A DNA stretch of 64,000 bases, taken from Coffea arabica. Its lineage: Eukaryota; Streptophyta; Magnoliopsida; Gentianales; Rubiaceae. The translations under genes and the position numbers were made by a program. The DNA lies in the NCBI RefSeq assembly GCF_036785885.1, contig NC_092316.1:50291001-50355000 (forward strand), in the 5' to 3' direction. Under the pieces are notes generated by a model that did not search any database, was not told the origin of the DNA, and saw only the letters and a list, made by a program, of their open reading frames with translations. Numbering within the stretch: the stretch's first letter is position 1; every line of letters begins with the position of its first letter. Below, one piece after another: positions 24,484 through 36,588 of this stretch.

Positions 24484-26086
24484 GAAACATTCAGCACTTC
24501 GATTATGGAGAACATCAAGTCTAGTCCTGAGCCTGGTGTATCTCCGTGACCGGACGTACCTGGTTATTTCAACAATCCAAACCACTCCAGAGAGGCAAAT
24601 GAACATTTATTTATTCCAACTCCAAGTTCAGGCTTGATGTATATCCTGGAAATCCTCCTGAAATCCTATATGCTCAAACTTTTCTTCACATCAAGTTTTT
24701 TTGCATAAACATATGTGGGAAGAATTAATAAGTCTTGAATTGATGAGGGTTGGTTTTATGATAAAATGAAAGTCAGCTGCGAGTTAAGGAAGTATCAAAC
24801 TAATGAAGGTTGGGGTTAAATGCATATCCAGCCCAGACAATTATGACAAATGTGGCAATTGTTCAGGGCTTCAAGAACATCTTTAGTGGCCTTAAATCGG
24901 CCAATGCTGCCTAGCAGAGCATCCATCCTGGGAAGTAATATTCTAAGACTCAGTTAAACTCGTAGGACAAGTTCAACTAATAGGTACATTAGCCATGTGA
25001 TCGTGAGGTTTCTAGCTTGAATCCAAATGTGATCTTGAGGTTTCTGGTTTGAATCCAAAGCTCTCATATTTTCTCTTCATCATTGTAAGGTTTGAAATCT
25101 CCTTTTTAACTTGAATATAAAAAAAAGAAAAAGAAAAAGGAAGCATTTCTTGATAAGACCCATAGCAGACTCATTATGTTTTTAGAATCGTAAATTCTTA
25201 AAGGAATACAACAATGATAAGAGCCGTGGCTTCCTAATGGGTTTACGTTTCTTTCCTGCTGAGTAAGCTGAAAACAATGGATAATCAGCATATGTAGACA
25301 GGAACTGCATCAAAATTTGGTTTTCCAGGATATGAAGCAGGAGTCTTGGAAGCACTGAAAATGGGCAGTAGATTTCAAGTCACACATGCTCAAGGCACGT
25401 TGGTGGTGTCACTCAGTAAGTTCTTTGTTTCCTAATCTTTATGCAATTGGTATATGTTTTAACGTGGCCCTAGATGAATTAAAATTACTATGTCTATGAT
25501 TATTTTTGTTTCTATGGTACCGAGCAATAGCAAGTTTAAGATTGCAAATCATAGAGTAATTATCATAGTTATTAAACCCAACCCGGAAGGGAATCCGGTG
25601 AACGAGGTGGGTCAACGGGTTACTGGTTCAACCAGTGGGTGGGTGGTTGAACCGGTGGGTCACTAAATATATTTAAATATTATATTTTATAATTTTAAAT
25701 ATAAGATATATGATATAAATTATAATAAATAATGTCATAACAAATGCTCATATAATTTAATTTGCTATAAAAAATTAATTCATATAAGAATCAATAAAAT
25801 ATAAAGTTATTTAGTAATACACCAAACTTCAAGTATAAAATTTTATCTATGTTTAGTGTAATTATCTAATTTATTTATAAATTTTAAGTGCAAAAAATTA
25901 TTAAAAATAATATATGTTTTTAAAATGAATTATGTAACATGTTAATTTTTAAGTCCATTTCATAAGTTTGGGGGTCATAAATTATTATTAAAAGATTCCA
26001 AATTAATTTGTTTTAGAGAAATAAAACAGAAAGATAAAATTGATGAAATGTTTATATATTATAAGTAAGCAACCTTATCACTATCT

Positions 26087-26158
26087 CGCAAGGTAGCCTA
26101 GCGGTTTCGTCAATGTTGCTTTGTACCAGAGGCACAGGTTCGACTCTCAGCACTGCCA
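26087..26158 (+). other. tRNA-like segment with A-box and B-box
   Basis: tagcctagcgg (26094-26104) fits the Pol III A-box and ggttcgactct (26137-26147) fits the B-box. Their starts are 43 bp apart, as in a tRNA. The acceptor stem does not pair well, so it is not a functional tRNA. It may be a captured tRNA remnant or a SINE head inside the MITE. Confidence 0.55.
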
Positions 26159-26395
26159 TTAAATTTTTATATGAAACCCGGTTCTTAGACACAACCGGCC
26201 GGGTTTTCGGTTTAATCCGATCGAACCGGCGGTCCGTTGACTAATCAACGGGTTGATTACTTAAACGATCTAATTGATTAAATTTTTATATGAAACCCGG
26301 TTCTTAGACACAACCGGCCGGGTTTTCGGTTTAATCCGATCGAACCGGCGGTCCGTTGACTAATCAACGGGTTGATTACTTAAACGATCTAATTG
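26158..26395 (+). repeat. Tandem duplication, period 119 bp, two copies
   Basis: 26158-26276 and 26277-26395 appear essentially identical by eye, so the duplication is recent. It lies in the right-hand sub-terminal part of the MITE, starting directly after the tRNA-like segment. Confidence 0.9.
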
Positions 26396-26993
26396 AAAAC
26401 CCGGCCCGGCGGTCGAACCGATCAATAACTATGGTAATTATGCCAAAAGGAAAAACCGATCACTCTCATGCATTTTTCCATAGTACTCGTTCTATAAGTA
26501 AGGCTACAAACAAATCAATACGGTTAAAGCATGAGTTGCATTGAGTATAAAGATACTCGACTCATTGGATTTTGCTTGAATTTATATATTTTTTAATACC
26601 CTTTTATTATTAGTAGTGAAATTACATGTATGTTCTTAATATTTTAATTCTTTATTAAGGTGAAATAGATATTTTATTCATTTTTAAAATATAAAAAATT
26701 AAATTTTTTATTTTTATTTGAGCTTGATTAGGCTCTAACTTGAGGTCGATTAGACTTAAATTTTAGTTTGAGCTTGAGCTCAAATTTTACATTGATAGCT
26801 CATTAAATTCAACTTTAGGTAAATTGAGTCAACTTTAGTTTGATAAGACTAGATCTAAAGTCGTTTGCAGCCCTACATACAGGTCATATCTTTCTTTTAC
26901 ACGAAGACAATTGGATTGAGCCATTAACGAAATTTACTAAGAAGATTGCAAAATCTCCTAAATTCGGAGAATTCAAAATTATGTACAAGGAAT

Positions 26994-27325
26994 AAATGCA
27001 ACTAAGAATAAAGGAATAATAAGTCAGAGCTGAAGATCTCATCCAGATCACCTACTATTCGATCTCTACCCAGGATCAAAGCAACCAACAAACAAAGAAA
27101 TTTAATACCTTCAATTGGAAAAATGGGGCAAAACAAACCCTCTTTTTTTAGATACAGGCAAAACAAACTCAAATGTTTATGATGTAGTAATAAATTGAAC
27201 ATTTTTTGGATAACTCACCAAGTGTCTAATGTTTCTAAGTTTGATTTAATGATTACTCACCGAGTGTTCAATGTTTCTAAGTTTGATTTAAAGAAGATAA
27301 AGTGGACTGTTACATCTTTAGACAT
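26994..27325. other. Intergenic, with a ~42-bp tandem repeat
   Basis: No gene is present. 27209-27250 and 27251-27292 are imperfect tandem copies (actcaccaagtgt / actcaccgagtgt followed by tgtttctaagtttgattta). Confidence 0.6.
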
Positions 27326-27559
27326 AGGATTTGGGGCAGGGACGGTTCATGGTCCAGATTGGACCTCAAAAAAATGTGCGGCTCAGATAACAAGTGGTAA
27401 CTCGATTTCCGCGTCATGTGTGGGGCCCATCACTACCTGTTGTGAAAATACAGCCTGTGAAAAAAAAGTTATACGGTGAACAAAAGAAGTTACGCGCTGT
27501 TGATGAAGAGGAAAATTGCCAGGGACGGTTGCACCTGCAACCGTCCCTGCCCCGAGTCC
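27326..27559. mobile_element. hAT-like MITE, 234 bp
   Basis: The 15-bp inverted termini ggggcagggacggtt are perfect, embedded in a slightly longer imperfect repeat. TTAGACAT flanks the element (27318-27325 and 27560-27567), an 8-bp TSD as made by hAT transposases. There is no coding capacity. Confidence 0.78.
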
Positions 27560-28692
27560 TTAGACATGTCATCTGGCTTGAAATTCTGCATCAAGACAAC
27601 ATTATGGGTCCGTTTGGACAGGGGATTATTTGGAAAAAAAATTATATAAAATACATAATATCATTAGTTTATGCTGTAGAACATTAGAAATGGGAGAAAG
27701 TGACATTTTCACCTCTAATGTGTTAATAATCTTTTCAAGTGCCTATATCTTTTCTTTTCTATTTTTTGTTGTGTTTTTTTCGGTTTGGGTTGGGGGGGGG
27801 GGTTCAGAATCCATTAATTATCACTTATAAATACTTAATGACTACATCTTGAGATGTTCATAGTTAATCTAATGTCAACCTTGCGTCATGAAGGAAAAAT
27901 ATATAAAATGCACAGATAGTGATGTTGTCCATTAGCAGTTCTATCACATAATCTTTCCATTACCTGCCCCAAATTATCACAACAAAAGAAAAATATCAAA
28001 TGGTGAATAGTTTTTCATACAATAATTGAGCATTATCCTATTTCTCTAACATTTCTAACCTTGTCTTGCAAATATCAACTAGTGTACAAGCATCAATAGC
28101 TGGTAGAGATTTCAAGCATCTTTCTTCAAATTCTACCCTTGATGAGGACAAGAAGCAACAAATAATCAGTGAAAGATGAAATGGTACCACAATACCAAAT
28201 GAAGACGGTAAATTTTCTATCAGAAAAATGGTACTTATATTTAGAACTACCAAAGTTTGATCAGTAAAGTCAACTGATTGAAGCAACATGAAGAAATTCT
28301 AGTGCTGCTAAGTAGTGAACTCAAAATGTTTTTGGTGCTCAGATTTTTCTACAATCTTCAGATTGCTGTTATGAACCACAGATGATTCAGGGATTCTCCA
28401 GGTTAAAGTCATAAAATAGACCCAAAGAAAAGAAAGAAAGAAGGAGAAAAAAAGAACTCCTCTATGCTGTAAGTACCGCAACAGCAAAAATCAGTAGATT
28501 CTTCCTCATCAATCTCACGTATCAAGAAAGCAAAAGAAGACAGAGTATTCAGACTGGTATGTTCATTTTTTAATCTTCTTTTCATTAACTAATAGTTTAC
28601 CTGTAGGAATGGGCTTCTGTCCTGAAGCTACTACTGATTGGTTTCAAATTTACAATGGGGAAAGCAAGAAACAAAAGTCAAGTCCAATTGTG
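27560..28692. other. 5' flank of dioxygenase 2, with upstream-module copy 3
   Basis: About 27925-28180 matches the modules at 17753 and 18041. A fragment resembling the MITE at 39364 starts near 27605 (gtttggacaggggattattt). A run of 12 or so G lies at about 27791-27802. In-frame codons extend upstream of the MANLA start to 28609, but these are not conserved in paralogue 1. Confidence 0.55.
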
Positions 28693-29980
28693 ATGGCCAA
28701 CTTAGCTATTCCCACAATTGATCTCTCTCCTTTCTTCAACAATGAAGATGCTGAGAACAGCAAGAAGAGAGTTAAAGAAATTATTCGCCAAGCCTGCTCT
28801 GAATATGGCTTCTTCCAGATTGTGAACCATGGGGTACCCCTGGATTTGTTAAGCAGAGCAATGGAGCTCTCAAAGGCATTTTTCAGGTTCTCAGATGAGG
28901 AGAAGCTCGAGTGTAATCCTAATGCCGGAGCACCTCTTCTGGCCGGTTATAGCAAGCAGCCTGAGATATCACCTGACAAGAATGAATACATTCTCATGTT
29001 TCCACCTGAAACTGGCTTCAATATACTGCCCAGTAATCCGCCTGATTTCAGGTAAATTCCACAGCATTCTCATCAATGAATCAAGAATATATCAATTCTG
29101 CATTTATTATTGTGATTATTATGTGTGTTTAGCTCTGTTAAAAGTAATTGATACCCTAGTTTCGGTCGTCCCTTTTGATCAATATTTACTACTCTGAAAG
29201 GCCTACCCTTTGACATATTGTTTTTGTTCAATTTGATTATCATTACCAGGGAAGCAATGGAAGAGTTGTTCAGTTATTTCACCAAGGCTGGTCAATTGGT
29301 AGAGAGCATCATGAATGACTCTCTTGGTCTCCCTGAAAACTTCCTGAAAGAGTACAATAATGATAGGAGCTGGGATTTTATGGTGGCTATGCACTATTTT
29401 CCAGCTACTGAATCTGAGAACAATGGAATAACGCCACATGAAGATGGAAACACCGTAACATTCGTTGTTCAAGACGAAGCTGGAGGACTTGAAGTTTGCA
29501 AGAATGGAGAATGGATTCCAGTGATCCCTGAACTGGGCAAAATAGTGGTCAATCTAGGTGATTCAATTCAGGTAAATTGTAGGTAGTTTGCAGGAACACC
29601 ATATTTCTCTGATTTCTAATGGCTTCATCTTGTCAAAGATTAATATCACTTTCTTAACATTCTTTTCATTTTTTTCTATTGTTATCTAAGGCACAAAGTG
29701 TTTGCAGGTGATGACCAACAAAAAGTTTAAAAGTGCAACTCACAGAGTTGTAAGGCCTAAAGGAAGAAGCAGACACTCTTTTGCATTCTTCTATAATATA
29801 CAAGGAGACAAGTGGGTAGAACCATTGCCACAATTCACTAAAGAGATTGGAGAGACAGCAAAGTACAGGGGGTTCTTCTACAAGGATTACCAGGCATTGA
29901 GAATGAGAAACAAGACTCATCCATCAGCAAGACCCGAAGATGCCATCAACATCACTCATTATGAAATTTCGACCTCATGA
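28693..29980 (+). CDS. 2-oxoglutarate/Fe(II)-dependent dioxygenase, paralogue 2
   Basis: The exons 28693-29051, 29250-29571 and 29708-29980 have exactly the same lengths and phases as paralogue 1 and encode 317 residues. The iron ligands His183, Asp185 and His239 and the 2-oxoglutarate site Arg249/Ser251 are intact. The two proteins are clearly recent tandem duplicates. Differences cluster in the middle of exon 1 and near the HED motif (NNGITPHED here, NNGTSEHED in paralogue 1), which may affect substrate preference. An in-frame ATG at 28609 would add 28 residues (MGFCPEATTDWF...). The shorter start is preferred because MANLAIPTIDL is shared. The substrate is unknown. It belongs to the same tandem cluster as the decayed copy at 24001-26993. 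Confidence 0.93.
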
Positions 29981-30895
29981 AGCACGAGTTTTACATGTTG
30001 CCTACATGAAATATAAATAAATTAGATCATCATTGTGCACTTTTGGGGAGAAAATGCTTATCAGGACATGCATGTATAAGTATGAGATTTTGCATTGAAA
30101 ATATGATTCTGTTTGATGTTAGTGTCTGTGTGTAAGTCATATCATTGCTTCAGTTTTTATATTATTAGCTAAAAGGTACAAGAAGATCTCACTGAAGTTA
30201 AAATCCTCACTTAATGTGGAAAAGAGCGGAGACTGCACTAAAAAATGATAAAAATTACAGGGATACACAGTGCTCTTTGATTCCTTGCAATCAAGTAGCA
30301 GCTTTTAGTAATCATAGTATTAGTTTATCTTAATCTTCTACAGCCCCCTGAAACCTCAAACATGAAAATAAGCGGTGCAAAAGCTTTTAAAAAAAATATC
30401 AGCTAATTGGTAAGTAGAGCTAACATATTGTGTCCCAACTCCCCAGTAGTCGTTGATAGGTTATAATTTTATCATTTATTTTATTGTTAATTTCCCCTAT
30501 TACCTAATTCAAGGTGAATTAATTGTTAAATTCTATTCACTTTTAGTGTTTTGCATTTATTTCAGGGAGTAGAACAAAAATATGATAACAAATGTCAATT
30601 TAACAGAAAAAGATTCCAAGTCATAGAGCTTATCCGAGGGGCATAGTTGGCAAAGAAAAATTTGTTCCCATCTTGGTAATTGCTGATGAGGGCGGAAGAC
30701 AGTATAAAAAGAAGAAAAAGGAACGCAGGGCTGGTCTTCTTCTTCCTCTCCGGAAGGAGAGCCGCCGCACAGGAGACTACTAGATAGAAAGGAGAATTAG
30801 GAGTAGAGGATTTTTCTGTCTCCTTTAGTTTAGTTTTTCCTTTGACTTTTCCTTAGGAATTTTCCTTTGCTTTTGATTCTTACGCATGTCAGACA
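29981..30895. other. Intergenic; promoter of the next gene at its right end
   Basis: This is the 3' flank of dioxygenase 2, then AT-rich sequence. A TATA-like motif (gtataaaaag, about 30702-30711) lies 200 bp before the next start codon. The stretch after it is a CT-rich leader typical of plant 5' UTRs. No other gene was seen. Confidence 0.5.
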
Positions 30896-33800
30896 ACTAT
30901 TTGTACGCCAATGGAATCCCAGACCCCTCCTCTTTCTTCTGCTTCAAATGAACAAACCACAAAAGAAGAACTCAACATTCAATTTCAAACCCCAAAATCT
31001 TCTTCTTCGTCTCCTTTTTCTGCAGTAGTAAACATTAGGCTATGGAGGCCAGCAGCGCAGCGAAACCTTAGAAACCAATGGTCGAAGTTGGCTTCTTTAT
31101 GGCAAGATTGGCAGTCTTGCTCGTCCGCTACTCGCTCTCAAGCCACTACTCTTGTCAACTCCTATCTCTCCCAGAAGTACAGTAAAAAGCCAGCATTTAT
31201 TAATATTCTTAACAATATACAGAAAATCTTTTATTAAACCTAGTGTTTTATCTAAAATGGGGATTGTTTTTTTGGTTTTACAGGTATATGGATGCGATGG
31301 ATTTGGGAATTTTGAGTGGCATGCTAAGTATTCGGAAAAAAGCCTCTTCGAAGTTGTTTAAGCAACAAGTTAGTGTGTTTGCTAAAAACTTGGTTTCTTT
31401 TCTTTTAAACAGCTTTTATTGAAAATAGTGATTGAGATAGAGCCTTTGGTTGCTTTTGTGAAGAACTAACTTAGGAGAAATTAGGTTTGGTTTTCGCAAA
31501 TTTGTGCTTGTTTAGATGAAATGGTCTAGACAATGGTTATAGTAGTATCTGTAGAGTGCTGTTATAGGAAATTATGTGTGATCTGGTGTACAGTTATCAA
31601 TTAAGGCTATGTTTGGTTTGTTTATGGGAATTGGATTTGCATTGAATTTGATGTACTGTTAGTAATGTGACTTGAGTAATTCAGTCTAATTTCAATTCTC
31701 ATGTGGAACCAAAATGCACAGAAGGGTGCATTCAAAATTTGACATTTTATGCTTTGTATATGGGCTTGAAGGAACAGAGTTGATGGTAAGAAATTTTTGC
31801 ACTTACCAGGATTGCTTTGTTAATTTATCACTCTCTCTAAACTTGTATGTGGTGACCTCAACTGTAGCTATGTGTGATGTTGTTGATAAATGTGTAAATA
31901 TCAAGCACTATTGGATCAAGCGTTTTGTGAGCTTGAGTATATTTGCATTTCCACATATTCATTGATTGTTCATTAGGTTCTTTTCATGCCAGGCTTTGAT
32001 AGGATTTGGCAGGGTCAATGCCAGAAAAACATTCAATTCCTTAAAACTGTTGTGTTTGGCTGTTGGGTTTGTTATGGTACATCAGTATCATACCTTGCAA
32101 AGAATTATTGGAGGAAATAGAGAAGAGAACCTGCTTTTCTATTTTTTTTAATTGATATTTGGTTTATTCACAAAATTTACATGTTTATTTGTTCTTATAC
32201 TTTTCTTTTCCGGTTTTCATGTTGAAAGGTACATAAATGTGAATAGCTTTTGGTATCCATGAGAACTTGTCCTTCAGTCTCCAATATTGGAAGCTAATCT
32301 AATGTGAAATGGGCTTAGTAAAAATATACTATCTTCCATATTAATGCGAATATAAATCTTTGTAATACTACAATGCTTAGTAAATGCTTATCAGTTTCTT
32401 TTTCCCTGCCTCCTGCCCTGCCCTTTCTTTGTAGGAGATTCAGCATAATAAACTCTTGGCATCATACAAAGATATGGTACGCATACTTAATACTGATTGG
32501 TTTTATGCAAAATGTTTTTTTTTCTTTTATTGACTTCATCTGCTTTTATAGTTTCTGCTTAGTCAATTAGCAAAATGCACTGCCCTATGTCTGCAAATGA
32601 ACTCCTTTAGTACTATGGGCCTTGCACAACTTCAGCAATTATAATTATGTGGGAGGATTTGCATGATTTGCTTTCTTGGGAACAAGATAGATTGCATACA
32701 GCTTTCCAGAATTTCAAGTGACTTACTGTGACTTCTCCATGTTTCAAGATCAACACCCCACTTATGAAGATTAATCTACTTTATCAGTCTTGAAATTTTC
32801 AGTTTATTAGGTCTCAGGGATAGAAGATTTTCTATTTTAAAATGTTTTTGACTTGTCTTCTTCATCTTATTCTCGTCTTTGTGCAATTACTAACCTATCT
32901 TCATTTTTGTACATTGTAATGTTTATTAATCACTGCCAGATGTTTGAAAAGCATTAAATAAATGAATGCACAGTTTTGCAGTAATACTGATCTCTTTAAT
33001 GTGTGGATGCTTGAGAACAAGGGCAACAACTCTCTTTTACTTCTCTCTCTGTACCAACTTTATTATGTCCTTTTTTGGGTGCTTTAGTGGTTTATGTGGA
33101 AGTAAATTGGCAAGCTCTATCATAACAGGTAGGCGTTGTAACTCAGATGGTGAACACATCTAGATCTATGAGGTGCTATCTGAAAGGAACAACCAATAGC
33201 CCCTTGGCTCAGTTTTCTCTCTCTTCTGAAAATGAGAATGATACTGGTGATGGTGGGGGAGCCCCAGTCTTCACGTTTTGGCCAATCTCTCTTTTTGGTA
33301 TGTCTACTGCATATGCCAATGAAGAATTGCTTCTTTCTAGTATATTGATTCTTGATTGTCCATCAGAGCAATAGATCTATTCTTCTCTTCATTGTGGTGC
33401 AAAACAATCTATGAAATACAGCATTTGAGAAAAATTATTAAAACTTATCTGGTTATTTATATGTACGATGAACAACAATTGCTAACATGATTGCAAGTGT
33501 ACCTGGGCTAAAGGCATGGGACATGTAAATTTTCTTTTGTGGATGTCAAATTTTTTTGCTTTTCTTTTTTTCAACAAGTTTCTTTCTAATGTTGTCGAAA
33601 CAGTTAAAATGTAGATTTCTGAGTTGTATAACATATGTTTCTGATTTTTAGTCTTGTATCTTTTTTACCTGCTTTTGCAAAGATGTGAAGGTGTGATGCT
33701 GTTCAGAGCTTGCCTATTTGTCATTCTTGCAAAATTTTTACCAACTTATCATGGTCTCACTCTATTAATTGATGTCTTTATGATAATTAGCTTTTATTTT

Positions 33801-36415
33801 TCTTCTTCAGAAAAAGTAGCACAGGACCTTGTTCAGATATTTGTATCAGAGCTAAACTTGAAGGTGAAGTATGGAGGTGGCTGGCTTTCAACAAGCTTTT
33901 CTTGGTTTGTAATTCATACTTCTAATTTGTGTTACTGATCTTATGCTTATTCTTCTTGAATTATATATATATATATACACAGAGGTTGCTTGTCATGGAG
34001 CTGCTTTCCTTGGGTGATGAAAGAATTCCAGATCTCAGTAGCTTGTGTTGGTCAGATGAACTTTATCCAGGAGAATTTGATGATCTGCATACATGTTCCT
34101 TGTATTCACATGGAGCTAGCAAGCCAGTTCTTCCAAGCCTTGGGAAAGGCGAAGTTGAATCTTTTCAACCTAGGCATCAACAAGACCGGAATGTTTTACA
34201 GGTATATGAATAGTATTTACTTTTCTAATGTCAAAGTGTCTATACACATCTCAAAACAATTTATTTGTAGTGGTTTGCCTATGTGCAATATGCACTTAAT
34301 TTGTTTGCATTACACTGGGATCACTTGTTTCAAAGCAGATTGGTTACAATTACCTTAGCAAGACAGTAATTTGACATCTCAACCACTGTTTATAATGATG
34401 TGTTCTGCCAAATATATGGTCATTTGACATTTTTCTTTGAAGCTGCCTAGAGATATGATGTTACAATGTTTGATTTCTTGTCATCTTGCTCCCCAAATCC
34501 ATGGTGTTGAGATTATAGCAGAAATGGATGCATATTATTAAAACTTAACTGATTAGCGAGTGGAAATCCTGAAATTGTGATGCTTTTAAAGATGGAATTA
34601 AAGACCTTCAAACTTGAGTTACTAAAAATTAGGAAATCAGGCTCTTTGCAAATGTGACTTTTCTAATCAGGATAATCATGAAGGAATGTACATTGAGGCA
34701 GAATCTTTGTTACGCTGACTAATCAAATAAGATAGATGAAGGAATGAAGTTTACTTATTGCACTACTTATCAGTTATGAAAAAAGAAAAAATTGAACATT
34801 ATGATTTACTTGTCCGTCGAATTCATTATCACTTATCTCTCTCTCACACATGTAAATTGATCACCTTTCTTGCAGATTTATTTAACTACTTTGATTGCTG
34901 AGGTCAACGTAGAGAGAAGCAGGTAGATAATCTGAGGTCGTGAGTCTATTTTCTTAAAGTTAATAGCAGCTAGAATATATCCTACTCTTGAGGATCAAGA
35001 GTCACAGATTAATAAAAGGCTTGTGGGAGTCCATTCAAAAAATTGCAGAAATTATTATGCCCAATGAATGTCTTCAAAACTCACCTTAATGGGGAAGGTA
35101 AGGTGGGGGCCATTGCTTGATTAGAATGTTAAGCCATCAAAACTGAGATAATGCCAAAAGTTCCCATAATTGAGATATAAGAACTCATAGAACAATTTAA
35201 CATTATGGCATTGCTTTAGTGCAGTAATTTCATTCATTTGTATACAGGGTGGATGAAATATTTGCTAGCACAGGAGCTGAAATGCACGTGACTCTTTCTT
35301 GAAGTTGTGGTGCTGGAGTTAATGCAAAAGGGAGGGCATGCTTCTAAATGTCCACAGCAATACTACCAGGTTCCTTCATGACAGCAAGTCAACCTTCGAT
35401 ACTTGGAAAGCCTTGGGAAGATCGAAAATGTAGATTTCTCAGTACTCAATTGATAGCAAGATTGACATGCTCTGATTTCAAGCTCAGTAGACATCTCCAA
35501 GACATTGTGACCAAATGAGAACAAATGATGAAGATATAGAAATCTGAGCGTTTTTTCACTTGCACTTGGCATGACTAGAGATTGGGCTGTCTTTTGAAAT
35601 CAAAATTTTGCGTTGGGCTCAACATGGTTAAGGTGTCTGAATAGCCATTCTTTCATTTCAACAAAGGGATTTGATGCCTTCTGCCTGCAATATCTCAGTT
35701 GTTTTGACTTCTTTTTGCTTCTCACGCAAAAAGATTGAGGTTTGTTCCTTAAAGAAAAGGAGGTAGATTAGCTCCTTATTACTTGAGCCCTTTCTTCCCA
35801 GTTGTAACGAGTAGTCTATTTATCGGGGGTATCAACCTCCTGGTATGCTCAAGTATGGTAAGAAAACTGGTAGTGAATTCCCAGATGTTTGTTGATCTGA
35901 AGTCTGACAGGAATGCCAATTAATTTAGAGATGCAGGATCATGCTTGTTGCTTTGATTTGTGTCCATATTGGCGAATATTTAGAGCTGACTGTAAGGACA
36001 ATCAAAAAATGGTTTGCTTAGCGGATGAAATCCCAAGTTACAGCAGGGTTTTACTAAGACGAGATAATAAGGAAAAGATTGGCAACCAATATATGTATTG
36101 ATAGAGGATATTTTATTGCCTAAACAAAACAATTTTCAACAGTTATAGGGTTGCTACTTAAAAACTCCAGAGGCAAAGTGAAGTCAATTGTGCCTAACTG
36201 CTTCTGTACATCAAGCATGCGAACCTCTAGAGTTGGAGGAGTAATATAATAAGCTATAATTTTCTTCTAAAACTTGTCATAGGCAGCTTTCTCTCTCTCG
36301 ATTTTTACAGCCGTCGTTATATTACAATATTCACCAATCAAATTCAGTTAGCAGTTCTTTCTGTTGGTCTCTACATACATGAAAAATATCACGAGGAATG
36401 TAGTCAATAAATGGA
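30896..36415 (+). repeat. Left arm of a large gene-containing inverted duplication
   Basis: 30896-32150 and about 34885-36415 are repeated in inverse orientation at 36589-39363. Identity is very high: one 69-residue reading frame (35363-35572 here, 37434-37643 in the other arm) is unchanged. The 2.7 kb between about 32150 and 34885 is present only in this arm. The loop between the arms is 36416-36588. Confidence 0.93.
30911..35302 (+). CDS. Uncharacterised conserved plant protein (possibly UCP012943 family)
   Basis: Eight exons join in frame to about 311 residues: 30911-31176, 31284-31368, 32435-32476, 33129-33297, 33811-33863, 33983-34201, 34876-34922 and 35248-35302. All junctions are GT-AG with matching phases. 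The protein starts with a Ser/Thr-rich, probably disordered region. It continues with a Trp/Gln-rich helix (WSKLASLWQDWQSC), ATTLVNSYLSQKYMDAMDLG, a basic segment, MVNTSRSMRCYLKG, PVFTFWPISLF, a helical LVMELLSLGDE, the motif WSDELYPGEFDDL and a C-terminal VDEIFASTGAEMHVTLS. No signal peptide, membrane segment or catalytic motif is obvious. From memory it resembles the family of Arabidopsis At5g54540, whose function is unknown. This could not be verified here. Confidence 0.82.
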
Positions 36416-36588
36416 AAAGAAATGCAACCCAATAAAAAAAATGGCCCGTAATTTGGAGGTATTCCAAGTGTTTATTAGCCCTGCATCATGATCTTCTTAA
36501 CCTGTCTAATATTTTCTCTAGTTAAGGTGGCGTTTGGTTCGCACATCGGAATCGGATTCGGATTCGGATATCCTGGGTTTGGAATGAA
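36416..36588. other. Unpaired loop of the inverted duplication
   Basis: These 173 bp have no partner in the other arm. The right part (ggcgtttggttcgcacatcg, then repeated 'ggattc' units) looks like the end of a hAT-type MITE. This may mark how the inversion junction formed. Confidence 0.6.

Larger units (their letters stand above)
25564..26433. mobile_element. MITE with catagttatt ends, 870 bp
   Basis: Its ends are catagttatt and aataactatg. GTAATTAT (25556-25563 and 26434-26441) is an 8-bp TSD. The host gene frame continues across the empty site, which confirms the boundaries. The sub-terminal parts are rich in aaccggt/cggtt motifs and the centre is AT-rich. It contains a tRNA-like segment and a 119-bp tandem duplication. 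Confidence 0.85.
24001..26993 (+). pseudogene. Third dioxygenase copy, decayed and split by insertions
   Basis: Fragments follow the order of the intact paralogues. The start region is at 24001 (VPPIDLEPFF). An exon-1 tail lies at about 24505-24660 (PGYFNNPNHS, PGNPPEIL). An exon-2 remnant is at about 25185-25410 (NFLKEYNNDKS, then stops). Exon-3 pieces are at 25525-25563, 26434-26490 (MPKGKTDHSHAFFH) and 26890-26993 (NWIEPLTKFTKKI). The HRVV-type exon-3 motif is cut by a MITE and exon 1 by a solo LTR. Part of exon 1, including ACSEYGFF, is deleted, and the HxD motif is lost. It cannot make an enzyme. Confidence 0.85.

Noticed and set aside
26087-26158. Functional tRNA gene
   Set aside because: The A- and B-boxes fit, but the acceptor arms do not pair and the segment lies inside a MITE.
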